A stretch of DNA of 64,000 bases from DASRAA01 sp963814165. GTDB taxonomy: Bacteria; Acidobacteriota; Terriglobia; Terriglobales; Acidobacteriaceae. Under the pieces are notes generated by a model. That model worked only from the letters and a program-made list of their open reading frames with translations. It ran no database searches and was not told where the DNA came from. The position numbers and the translations under genes were made by a program. The stretch's first letter is position 1. Each line of letters starts with the position of its first letter. The stretch covers positions 1 through 64,000 of the forward strand of contig CAWFBW010000008.1 of NCBI GenBank assembly GCA_963814165.1, read 5' to 3'. Shown here in pieces: positions 52,184 to 59,978 of this stretch.

Positions 52184-53344
52184 TTGGCTACACTCTTGGT
52201 GGCTCGGCAGTTGATCACCCCGTTACAGGCGATTGACGACGCCGCGCTGCTGATCGAAGACGGTGCCATTGCCGCTGTCGGCCGCCGCGCTGATCTGGGC
52301 ATTCCCGGGCGCACGCGTGTCGTCGATTTCGGCGACGCCATTCTCGCTCCCGGACTCATCGACATCCACATTCACGGTGGCGCTGGGCACGATGTGATGG
52401 AGGAATCCGACGAGAGCCTGGCCGCGGTCGAGCGTCTCATGGTCCGCCACGGCGTGACCAGTTACTGTCCGACCACCGTCACCGCACCTATAGACGCGAC
52501 CCTGCGCTCGCTCGACGCGCTGGGGAAGGCGGTGGCTCGTGCCAGTAATGGCGACGGCACACGCGCGCGTCCGCTCGGCATTCACTTCGAAGGGCCGTTC
52601 CTCAGTCACGCCAAGCGAGGCGTACATCCGCCGGCACTGCTGGAGAAAGCTTCGCGCGAACTGTTTGACCGCATGTGGCAGGCTGCGGACGGCCATGTCT
52701 CCGTGATGACGATTGCTCCGGAAATCGAAGGCGCTCTCGACCTGATCGCCGAGGCCGGTCGCCGCGATGTTTGCGTGAGCCTCGGTCATTCAGACGCCGA
52801 CTTGCAAGTAGCTCAAGCAGGAATCCGTGCGGGCGCTCGTCACGCCACCCACACTTTTAACGCCATGCGAGCGCTCGACCACCGCAATCCGGGGATACTC
52901 GGCGCCGTACTCACCGACAATTCAGTTACCGCCGACATCATCGTCGACGGCATTCATATCGATCCCGTCGTGGTCGATCTCTTCGTTAGGGCCAAGGGCC
53001 TCGACGGCGCCGTCCTGATCACCGACGCCATCAGCGCCACGGGCATGCCGGACGGCACATACTCGTTGGGCGGCTTGGAAGTTCAAGTAAAGGATGGTCG
53101 CTGCGAATCCGGCGGACGCCTTGCCGGAAGCGTACTGACGCTCGACCGTGCGGTGCGTAACACGGCAGAGTTCGCCAAGATCGCGCTGCAACACGCCATT
53201 CGCATGGCTACGCTGAACCCTGCGTGCGTGCTCGGCATCGAGAAGCGCAAGGGCACGCTCTCGGTTGGAGGCGACGCCGACGTGGCCGTGTTCACCCCTG
53301 CAGGCGAAGTGGTGCAGACCATCGTCGGCGGAATCGTCACCTAG
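52184..53344 (+). CDS. nagA: N-acetylglucosamine-6-phosphate deacetylase
   Basis: NagA removes the acetyl group of GlcNAc-6-P in amino-sugar catabolism. The TTG at 52184 with AAGGA upstream opens a 386-residue amidohydrolase. Metal/active-site residues are present: GLIDIHIHGGAGHD, HFEGPFLSHAKRGVHP (Glu), LGHSDADLQ (His), ATHTFNAMRALDHRNPG (His), DGIHIDP, and the catalytic Asp in LITDAISATGMPDG. The N-terminal beta-sandwich half is also present (VARQLITPLQAIDDAALLIE). Length is normal. It stands alone, with the tRNA upstream and convergent neighbours. Confidence 0.93.
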   Translation: MATLLVARQLITPLQAIDDAALLIEDGAIAAVGRRADLGIPGRTRVVDFGDAILAPGLIDIHIHGGAGHDVMEESDESLAAVERLMVRHGVTSYCPTTVTAPIDATLRSLDALGKAVARASNGDGTRARPLGIHFEGPFLSHAKRGVHPPALLEKASRELFDRMWQAADGHVSVMTIAPEIEGALDLIAEAGRRDVCVSLGHSDADLQVAQAGIRAGARHATHTFNAMRALDHRNPGILGAVLTDNSVTADIIVDGIHIDPVVVDLFVRAKGLDGAVLITDAISATGMPDGTYSLGGLEVQVKDGRCESGGRLAGSVLTLDRAVRNTAEFAKIALQHAIRMATLNPACVLGIEKRKGTLSVGGDADVAVFTPAGEVVQTIVGGIVT

Positions 53345-53358
53345 AGGTAACTGACAAT

Positions 53359-53871
53359 CTACGGCGCCGTCATAAAGCTTACGTACTTCTTGCCCAGGTA
53401 GAGCTTCGCGTTCTCCCCATCCATGACGATCTTCAGCGGCTGCGGACGTGCGAGCTTGTCATCAACCTTGATGTCTGCCACCAGCAGTTCGTCGCCTGCC
53501 ACGTTCAGGATGTGAAACTTCCCATCGGCGGTATAACCCATGCCGTACTGTCCCGGACCCAGCATCCCGCCGCCGTCAAAACGCAGCTTTTTCTCGGTGA
53601 TGAACAGCCCGGTGTACTTTGCCTTAACATCCGTGGAGTATCCCGAGGTATCAACCAGTCCGGCAATCACGTAGAAGTCGTCGGGATAGTGAATGGCGGC
53701 GGAGTTGCGCAACTGCGTGGTGGCGCTCATCCCGCGGAAGAAGTACGCCTCGGGCACGACCTTTTTGAGCCCGGCTTCGTTCAATACGGTCGGGGCGGCA
53801 GGAGCGTTTTGCGCGACCGCAGAGATGGAAACTGAGAGAACTAGTACCGCGAATAAGAATTTACGGATCAT
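53359..53871 (-). CDS. Secreted hypothetical protein
   Basis: ATG 53871 (MIRKFLFAVLVLSVSISAVA) with GGAGG upstream is chosen over an upstream ATG (54033) that would add improbable residues. The 170-residue product has a signal peptide and a beta-rich mature domain: VPEAYFFRGMSATTQLRNSA, YPDDFYVIAGLVDTSGYSTD, YTGLFITEKKLRFDGGGM. It looks like a small exported protein; family unnamed to me. It ends 14 bases from the nagA stop, convergently. Confidence 0.75.
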   Translation of the reverse strand: MIRKFLFAVLVLSVSISAVAQNAPAAPTVLNEAGLKKVVPEAYFFRGMSATTQLRNSAAIHYPDDFYVIAGLVDTSGYSTDVKAKYTGLFITEKKLRFDGGGMLGPGQYGMGYTADGKFHILNVAGDELLVADIKVDDKLARPQPLKIVMDGENAKLYLGKKYVSFMTAP

Positions 53872-54057
53872 GGAGCCTCCAGGACATTGACCTTCGAGCA
53901 GCAGCGCCGGTGCTTGCAGCACCGGCAGCAGAAGTTGTCTCGTTACGGTTACGAGTTTACACCCGGCGTTTGTCCACATCTCCGCGCGGCTCGGCGTGTC
54001 TGCAAGGTAGGTTTTGCAGGCGGCCAGGCGCATCCCTGTGGTTTCCTGGGGCTGTCC

Positions 54058-55017
54058 TCAATGAGCAGTCGAAGGTGCTTGTGTAATTTTGGCTCTCACG
54101 TCGGCCAGGTGAGCCGTTGAGTCGAACCGCACCGCGCCATCCGCATCACGCACGATGCCGAGGTTTTTCCACATTGCTGCAAGGTCGATCGTTTGCGGTT
54201 GATCGGCCATCGAATGGTACAGGTCAACCAGCACCGTGGTTCCCGTCGCCTTGTCTCCGACTGCGAGCGCGCGTTCAATTTCCCAGTCCTGGGTTATATT
54301 TCCGCCCGCGTCCAGGATGCCCCGCAATGCCTCTTGCAGTCCTTTATGATTACCGGTTTTCTGGCGAATGCGCACGTCGGCCACAAGGCAAAACATCGCT
54401 CCTCCCCAGTAAGTCCGTCCCCATGTGTGCGTGTGGTCCAGTCCGTCGTCGCTGGGCGCCGGTTCGCCCTGCGGTATGTCGCGGACAACGTCGCTCCACA
54501 TGCGGTCGGCGGAAAGCTGTCCGGCCTGCACTCGCGCTATCGGCTCGACATACACCGAGATACCTTCCTCTATCCAGTGATGCGTGCGTGCCATCGAGGG
54601 AAAGGCCAGGTGGATCATTTCGTGGGTCAGCATCCAGTCGTCACTTAGCTGTGCCACCGACGTATTCTCGCCCAGGGAAATAGTGATGTATCCGCCGCCA
54701 TCGGGATAGGTCGTTCCGCGGTGAACGCCGGCACTTCCGCAAATGTGCAGATCGAGCCGGAGCCGTGGAACCGGAAACTTTCCGTAGTACGTGCAGACAG
54801 CGTCACCAGCGCGCTGGATCCAGTCGATGAGGTCGGCCCGCGAGACCGTTTTGGCTTCGCCGTCGAATTGCACGTCGATCGTTGCGCCACACGCGTTGAC
54901 GGCCGCGGCACTCGCGGGGCTTTGCGACTGACATCCTGCGCCTCGCGACAGGCTGAATGTCAACGCCGCGAGCGCGACCAAGCGCAGAAAAATTCGGCTT
55001 CCGGTGTCTCGATGCAA
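54058..55017 (-). CDS. Secreted gluzincin-type metallopeptidase-like protein
   Basis: The 319-residue product has a signal peptide with a possible lipobox (RGAGC, about residue 29). The region LTHEMIHLAFPSMARTHHWI contains the HExxH zinc motif; EEGISVYVEP follows about 20 residues later with the third ligand Glu, as in gluzincin (peptidase MA-like) proteins. The rest (GRTYWGGAMFCLVADVRIRQ, AALRGILDAGG-like region) matches the family's helical C-terminal part. It is predicted to act in the periplasm as a peptidase; substrates unknown. The upstream gene bufD-like DoxX is 55 bases away on the same strand. Confidence 0.8.
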   Translation of the reverse strand: MHRDTGSRIFLRLVALAALTFSLSRGAGCQSQSPASAAAVNACGATIDVQFDGEAKTVSRADLIDWIQRAGDAVCTYYGKFPVPRLRLDLHICGSAGVHRGTTYPDGGGYITISLGENTSVAQLSDDWMLTHEMIHLAFPSMARTHHWIEEGISVYVEPIARVQAGQLSADRMWSDVVRDIPQGEPAPSDDGLDHTHTWGRTYWGGAMFCLVADVRIRQKTGNHKGLQEALRGILDAGGNITQDWEIERALAVGDKATGTTVLVDLYHSMADQPQTIDLAAMWKNLGIVRDADGAVRFDSTAHLADVRAKITQAPSTAH

Positions 55018-55072
55018 ATCATGATCCTGGCAGATTGACTCGATCCGTTAGACGCACGGGGCGCGTGAGGGA

Positions 55073-55552
55073 TTAGGCCGCGTGTTGTCTCCACCTGCAT
55101 TCAATCAGGTAGTCTAGCGCAAACCGGCCCGGGCCGAAGATCAGGATGATCAACGACGCCACCAGGAAAGTGTAGGGTGCGGCCGCGTAGAAGTCGTCCG
55201 GACTGGAGAAAACGGAAAGCAATGCCGCACGGTCCGCGGTGATGTATGCAACCAGCATGTCTACCGTCAGCATCAGCGCGATAAGCCGGCTGCCGAGGCC
55301 TACCGCCAGCAGGATCCCGCCAAAGCATTCCAGTCCGGTGACGAAATACGCATTCAGCGCGGGGGCGGGAATGCCGAGGCTGGTGAAGAACTCAACCACA
55401 TGCGGAAGATTGTGAAGCTTTCCCCATCCGGTTTGAAAGATTTGCCATCCCCAGTACAGCCGCACAAAGAGAAGAAAGGGCGATTGCAGCGAGTTGCCGG
55501 CGCTGACGAGAAGCGAGTATGCCCACCGCAGCCTGTCTAAGAGTGAGTCCAT
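55073..55552 (-). CDS. DoxX-family membrane protein (BufD-like)
   Basis: ATG 55552 (MDSLLDRLRWAYSLLVSAGN) with GGAGCATT upstream is preferred; the longer frame adds improbable residues. The 159-residue product has four predicted helices typical of DoxX: LLFVRLYWGWQIFQTGWGKL, TGLECFGGILLAVGLGSRLI, LMLTVDMLVAYITADRAALL, and YTFLVASLIILIFGPGRFAL. DoxX proteins accompany DUF692/DUF2063 in bufferin operons. It lies 16 bases after the DUF2063 gene, so it belongs to the same transcript. Confidence 0.85.
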   Translation of the reverse strand: MDSLLDRLRWAYSLLVSAGNSLQSPFLLFVRLYWGWQIFQTGWGKLHNLPHVVEFFTSLGIPAPALNAYFVTGLECFGGILLAVGLGSRLIALMLTVDMLVAYITADRAALLSVFSSPDDFYAAAPYTFLVASLIILIFGPGRFALDYLIECRWRQHAA

Positions 55553-55568
55553 AATGCTCCGTCCAGGT

Positions 55569-56438
55569 TTATTTGCAGAACCAGCCCAAAGATGACCACA
55601 ACGCAAACCACGCTTTCAGTTTCTCTGTTGCTTGATCGCTCGCGCCATCGCTCCAATTCATGCCCTCCACGGCTTCGGAGAGATGTTTACCTTCACGCAG
55701 CGCGCGGAGAACTCCAAATGCTTCAGAATCGAGTCGCTTGAAATACACCGAGTTGTCAACGCGGTGGACCGCAAGAAAAACTCTTTCGGGCGTCGGCAGT
55801 GCACGCTTCCGAGGGCGCCGCCGCTGCGGACGTTCCTCGACGGCATTGCTTACCATGCCGAATTCACGCTGTCGGCTCCGTATCGCCAGCAGCATTGCAT
55901 CTACCGGATACTCCAAAGCAAGCAGCCGAACGAAAGGTTGCAGTTGGAACTGCGGATCGGGACCGAGCGCCTGCATGTCGGACTCGCTCAGCCGCGGCCG
56001 GCGCGCTTCGTCGAAAGCCTCGATGTCCGCCCATTCCAGCTTGACCATATCGAGCGCAATGTCTTCGACTCCGGCTATGAACTCCGGATGCGCTCGCAGC
56101 CACTGTTCCAGCCGGGACCCAAGATTGCGCAGCGTAAAAGATTGCGATGGGCAATCTAGCAGATAAGCGACTGACAGCTTCTCGAACGCACGGTCACCCA
56201 GAATCAGCTGCAGTCCTTCAAAATCCTCGGCCAGCGCCGACAACACCCGGAACCAGTACTGGCGGTTGTATATCTCCAGCCGCTCAAACGAACTGAGGCG
56301 ATCATTCGGCTTGATGATTGTTTCCGCGATGCCGCGCAACGAGCGGCCATCGCGCGTCCGCTGTCGCATGCCCTCCTGGGCCGTCAACGGCTGCCGGGTC
56401 GCGTCCAACATGGTGCGTTGTATCTGGTCGAGGTCCAT
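55569..56438 (-). CDS. bufC: DUF2063-family protein (BufC-like partner of MNIO enzyme)
   Basis: ATG 56438 (MDLDQIQRTMLDATRQPLTA) overlaps the DUF692 stop by one base (TGATG), a coupled start. The 289-residue protein has the DUF2063 N-terminal domain (RLSSFERLEIYNRQYWFRVL, SALAEDFEGLQLILGDRAFE, LAYLLDCPSQSF-like region) and a C-terminal winged-helix-like domain (VDNSVYFKRLDSEAFGVLRA). In MNIO systems such proteins bind the precursor leader and deliver it to the DUF692 enzyme. The long upstream part of its open frame (to 56582) belongs to another frame of DUF692. Confidence 0.88.
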   Translation of the reverse strand: MDLDQIQRTMLDATRQPLTAQEGMRQRTRDGRSLRGIAETIIKPNDRLSSFERLEIYNRQYWFRVLSALAEDFEGLQLILGDRAFEKLSVAYLLDCPSQSFTLRNLGSRLEQWLRAHPEFIAGVEDIALDMVKLEWADIEAFDEARRPRLSESDMQALGPDPQFQLQPFVRLLALEYPVDAMLLAIRSRQREFGMVSNAVEERPQRRRPRKRALPTPERVFLAVHRVDNSVYFKRLDSEAFGVLRALREGKHLSEAVEGMNWSDGASDQATEKLKAWFALWSSLGWFCK

Positions 56439-57281
56439 CACGCCGTCACTTTCTCGGGCACGAATCGCTTTGCCTTCAGCGCTTCGCCGTGGACTTCTGC
56501 GAACGACGGAATGCGATCGTCCCATTCCAGCAAGGTTGCAGTCTGCCCCACCAACTCGATGGCGCGTGCGTACAGTTGCCACACCGGATCGATCACCGGA
56601 TGATCATGCGTGTCGAGGATGTACTTCTCATACTTCGAGTGGCCGGCAATGTGAATCTGCGCCACGCGGTCATGCGGCACGCTGCCCAGGTACTCGAATG
56701 GATCGAAGCTGTGGTTCCGTGACGAAACATAAATGTTGTTGACGTCGAGCAATATCCCGCAGTCCGCCTGCTCAACTACCTCGGTGAGGAACTGCCATTC
56801 CGTCATCTCCGAGGCGTGAAACTCGGCGTAGCTGCTGACGTTCTCCACGACGACAGGTACTTCCAGAAAATCGCGCGCCTCGCGGATCTTCTGTCGCCGT
56901 CTTGTTCGCCGCTTCGAATGTATACGGCATCGGCAGCAAGTCGTGCGAATACGTGCCATCCACGCTGCCCCAACAGAGATGATCACTCAGCCATGGTGTC
57001 TTCGTTCGTCGCACCAGGGCCTTCAGCCGCCGCAGGTGTTCACGATTCAGCGGCTCCGCCGAGCCGAAGTACATCGAGACGCCGTGCTGTACGACCCGGT
57101 ACTGCTCCAGTATCTGGTCCAGTACATACAGCGGACGTCCGCCATCGACCATGAAATTTTCCGAGATAATCTCAAACCAGTCGCAAACCGGCTTCTGTTC
57201 CAGGATGTGGTTGTAGTGCGGAATGCGCAGGCCGATGCCCACGCCGTATTCGGTAAATCCATTGAAGCGATTTGCAGGCAT
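56438..57281 (-). pseudogene. bufB: DUF692 MNIO enzyme (BufB-like), frameshifted
   Basis: DUF692 (MNIO) enzymes use a multi-iron centre to modify precursor Cys residues. The frame from 57281 (MPANRFNGFTEYGVGIGLRI) reads GIGLRIPHYNHILEQKPVCD, WFEIISENFMVDGG and HGVSMYFGSAEPLNREHLRR, then WLSDHLCWGSVDGTYSHDLL. At about 56894 an extra base shifts the frame in the AANKTA region. The other frame continues KIREARDFLEVPVVVENVSS, ADCGILLDVNNIYVSSRNHS and IAGHSKYEKYILDTHDHPV, the last two carrying typical metal ligands. A length of about 281 residues fits. Either the gene is really broken or there is a sequence error. Confidence 0.85.
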
Positions 57282-57309
57282 CTCAGAAAACTTCGGGAGA
57301 ACAAATTTG

Positions 57310-57338
57310 GAGGGCCGGACGTTTCGGTTCCGGCCCTC
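57310..57338 (-). promoter_or_regulatory. Hairpin between precursor and enzyme genes
   Basis: A perfect 10-bp inverted repeat (GAGGGCCGGA with its complement, 9-base loop) lies between the Cys-rich precursor gene and the DUF692 gene, on the minus-strand transcript after the precursor. It could be a partial terminator or stabiliser giving more precursor than enzyme transcript. No strong T-run follows. Confidence 0.5.
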
Positions 57339-57359
57339 ACCGTTGTGGTCTGGCCGGAA

Positions 57360-57650
57360 CTACGCTGCGTGGGGCTTGGAGCCGTCTGTTGCGCAGCCGC
57401 CCTTGCCCTTGCAGGAATTCTTGCCCTTGCAGCCATTGTCGCCGGACTTACAGCCGCCTTTGCCCTTGCACGAGTTCTGGCCCTTGCAGGCGTGCTTGTC
57501 CGTGTCGGACGCGGTGGCCATGTGGCCCAGGTTCCCGTTGCTCGAGAACGCTTCGGAGGTGGACGATGGGGACTGTGCCATCGCGGTCGTGCCGGTCATA
57601 AGGCCTGCCAGGGCAGCGCCCATCATCAGTGACTTCATCGACTTCGTCAT
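57360..57650 (-). CDS. bufA: Bufferin-like Cys-rich RiPP precursor
   Basis: The 96-residue product has an N-terminal signal peptide (KSMKSLMMGAALAGLMTGTT, then AMAQS), typical of bufferin precursors, which are exported. The mature part repeats short Cys motifs: ACKGQNSCKGKGGCKSG and NGCKGKNSCKGKGGCA, six Cys in all with Lys/Gly between them. In characterised systems, MNIO enzymes convert such Cys to copper-binding groups. Upstream of the enzyme and partner genes on the same strand, it is the first gene of the operon. The mature motif differs somewhat from other precursors, which is worth comparing. Confidence 0.85.
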   Translation of the reverse strand: MTKSMKSLMMGAALAGLMTGTTAMAQSPSSTSEAFSSNGNLGHMATASDTDKHACKGQNSCKGKGGCKSGDNGCKGKNSCKGKGGCATDGSKPHAA

Positions 57651-57895
57651 TGCTTAATCTCCTCAAAAGTTGGTTGGTTGAAATCGAGTCGCAGTCCGTT
57701 GGCTGTGACCCCACATCTGTTACGTGGACGGGATTCTATCGGATTGCACGGCCCTTGGCGAATCGGTATTCGCTGTAAAACACAGCTTTTTACAACGGCC
57801 GACTAGCACCTAAATGGTGGCTGAGTCCCGTTTCCACTTAATGACCAGTAAGACTCGATAGACGCCAAGAAGTTACAAGCCGCTAAGGCAAATTC

Positions 57896-59167
57896 TTACG
57901 TTTGCTTTGCATCAGAAGAAGGATTCGCATCTTTGACGCAGCGGAAGCCGAGGTGGTTGGTGCCGGTGGAAACCTCGCCTTTTCCGCGGGTGCCCACGAT
58001 GTAGCGCGAGCAGTATTGGTCGGTGCAGAGGAACGAGCCGCCGCGATGGGTCTTCTTCTTCTCGGTAGGCTCGTCGGGGTCCCAGGGGTTGGTGGGGCCC
58101 AGCGGGTTGCGGGTCACGCCTCCGGCTTTGGCAAGCTGTTGGTAGTAGTCTGGACGATACCAGTCGCTGGTCCACTGCCACACGTTTCCAGCCATGTCGA
58201 ACAGGCCATAGCCGTTCGGTGGATAGCTCTTCACCGCGGCAATGCCTACGTGGCCGTCAGCGCCGGTGTCTGAATTGGGGAAGTGGCCCTGGTGGGTGTT
58301 GGCCATCCATTTGCCGCTTGGCCTGAAGTTGTCACCCCAGACGTAGGGCTTGCCGGCCAGTCCGCCACGCGCGGCAAACTCCCATTCGGCTTCGGTCGGC
58401 AGGCGCTTGCCCGCCCACTTGGCGTAGGCGACGGCGTCTTCATAGGCAATCTGCACGACGGGGTAATTGTCTTTGCCGACAATGCTGCTGTTCGGCCCTG
58501 TCGGATGCCGCCAGTTCGCGCCCTTCACGTAGGTCCACCACTGGTAATGGTCGTTCAGCGGCACTGCATGATCGGGGGGAGAGAACACTACCGAGCCGGC
58601 GACGAGGTTTTCGGGCGGAGCAGTGGGATAGTCTTCCTGGCGCGGCTTGCGCTCGGCGACCGTGACGTAGCCAGTGGCCTTCACGAAGCGGGCGAACTGG
58701 GCGTTGGTCACGTCGGTTGCGTCCATGAAGAATCCGTCCACATAGACACGATGAATGGGACGCGAGTCTTTGGTGGCCTGCATGCCGACTTCACCGTCGC
58801 TGGGCGAATCAGCTGCGCCCATGGAGAACTCGCCGCCGGAGATCCAGACCATTCCCGCCGGCGCGGGAGTTGACGACTTGGCGGTGTTGGCGATGGTTGG
58901 TCCGAAACCCGGCGTTGTGGAGGGGGAAGTGGTTGTATTGGCCGACTCTGGCATCGCCGCCGGAGTTGCCTCGGGGGTAGAGCTTGCCGGAGTCGGTGCG
59001 CCGACGGTGGACGCAGCCGCGGGCGGATTGGCGTTGACGATATCGACTGGCCGGTGCGACCGCGATGACCACACGGCAACACTGATTGCGATGGCGGCCA
59101 CAACGAGGCCCATGCTCAAGCCCTTGCGCTTGGATGAAGTTGCGGCGGATTGGGGCTGAGTCGTCAT
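57896..59167 (-). CDS. Formylglycine-generating enzyme-like (FGE-sulfatase) protein
   Basis: The 423-residue protein has a single N-terminal transmembrane helix (GLSMGLVVAAIAISVAVWSS), a long Pro/Ala/Thr-rich linker (about residues 40-105), then a full FGE-sulfatase domain: MVWISGGEFSMGAADSPSDG, FFMDATDVTNAQFARFVKAT, PVVQIAYEDAVAYAKWAGKR, LPTEAEWEFAARGG, NGYGLFDMAGNVWQWTSDWY and the active-site region HRGGSFLCTDQYCSRYIVG with the two Cys of copper-type FGE. It should face the periplasm. A substrate, such as a sulfatase, is not in this window. It might also act on other proteins. Confidence 0.9.
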   Translation of the reverse strand: MTTQPQSAATSSKRKGLSMGLVVAAIAISVAVWSSRSHRPVDIVNANPPAAASTVGAPTPASSTPEATPAAMPESANTTTSPSTTPGFGPTIANTAKSSTPAPAGMVWISGGEFSMGAADSPSDGEVGMQATKDSRPIHRVYVDGFFMDATDVTNAQFARFVKATGYVTVAERKPRQEDYPTAPPENLVAGSVVFSPPDHAVPLNDHYQWWTYVKGANWRHPTGPNSSIVGKDNYPVVQIAYEDAVAYAKWAGKRLPTEAEWEFAARGGLAGKPYVWGDNFRPSGKWMANTHQGHFPNSDTGADGHVGIAAVKSYPPNGYGLFDMAGNVWQWTSDWYRPDYYQQLAKAGGVTRNPLGPTNPWDPDEPTEKKKTHRGGSFLCTDQYCSRYIVGTRGKGEVSTGTNHLGFRCVKDANPSSDAKQT

Positions 59168-59978
59168 GGTTGCTTGGTGAAGTCTAATGCTTCCGGCTGG
59201 CAGATGTCATGTAGAGCGGCACGAACTGGGTCAAGCGCAAGTTTCCCGAATTGGGAAGTGCGGATGGGGTAGGCCCCCCTCCCCCCTATCGCAAAATCCT
59301 TGTTTTCTTGGAGATACGCGGAATTCTGCGCAAATTCCTGAGCCCGTGGGAGTTATAGGCAAAGTATTATGGACAAATGAGTTAGAGGGGATTTTGGGGG
59401 GACGGAAGACCGCACAAGTGGGTCGATGGCGAGAAAAACGACAACGAGCAGAACCGTTCACAGGTCGATCCACCTAGCTAGGGATGGGGGTGGTGTCTGG
59501 CTGCCGACTCGTGGGAAGACAGCTCTTCCTCATCCTTCCGTCGGAAGTGTACTCCGGTTGGGAGTCAATCACCAAGCGAGTTAGTCACGGTTGCGCGTGA
59601 TGGGTGAACAAAGACTCTGGTCAGTTGCCAGTTGCCAGTGCCGGTGAAGAGACGGGTGTTCAAAGTGGAGAAGCGGAGCGCCGGGAGATAGAGGAATTGA
59701 CGAGACCATGGATAACGGCGGGGGATTTCGCGAGGGGAACCAAAACTCCCGCTCAAGACTAGTCTGTGAATTAGATGGGTTACCTGGGCCACCAGCGACT
59801 CCGCTTTGACCACACCTCGCAGGACACTCACGGACCTCACAACCTGCCATGCCGGAACCGCCACCCCTGTCGCTGATCCATTTTTCGGCTACTTTGTTGT
59901 TGCATTTGGGACAAGTAGTGGTACGATTCCATGACCCAAAGGTGGATTCACACACTTCGTCGTTTGTGGAGGAACAAA
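59168..59978. other. Non-coding stretch
   Basis: About 800 bases without a supported gene. Only short frames, none with ribosome site or recognised protein sequence. It contains poly-purine/pyrimidine runs (CCCCCCTCCCCCC at about 59275) and probably the promoters of the dockerin gene and the FGE gene. Confidence 0.5.
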
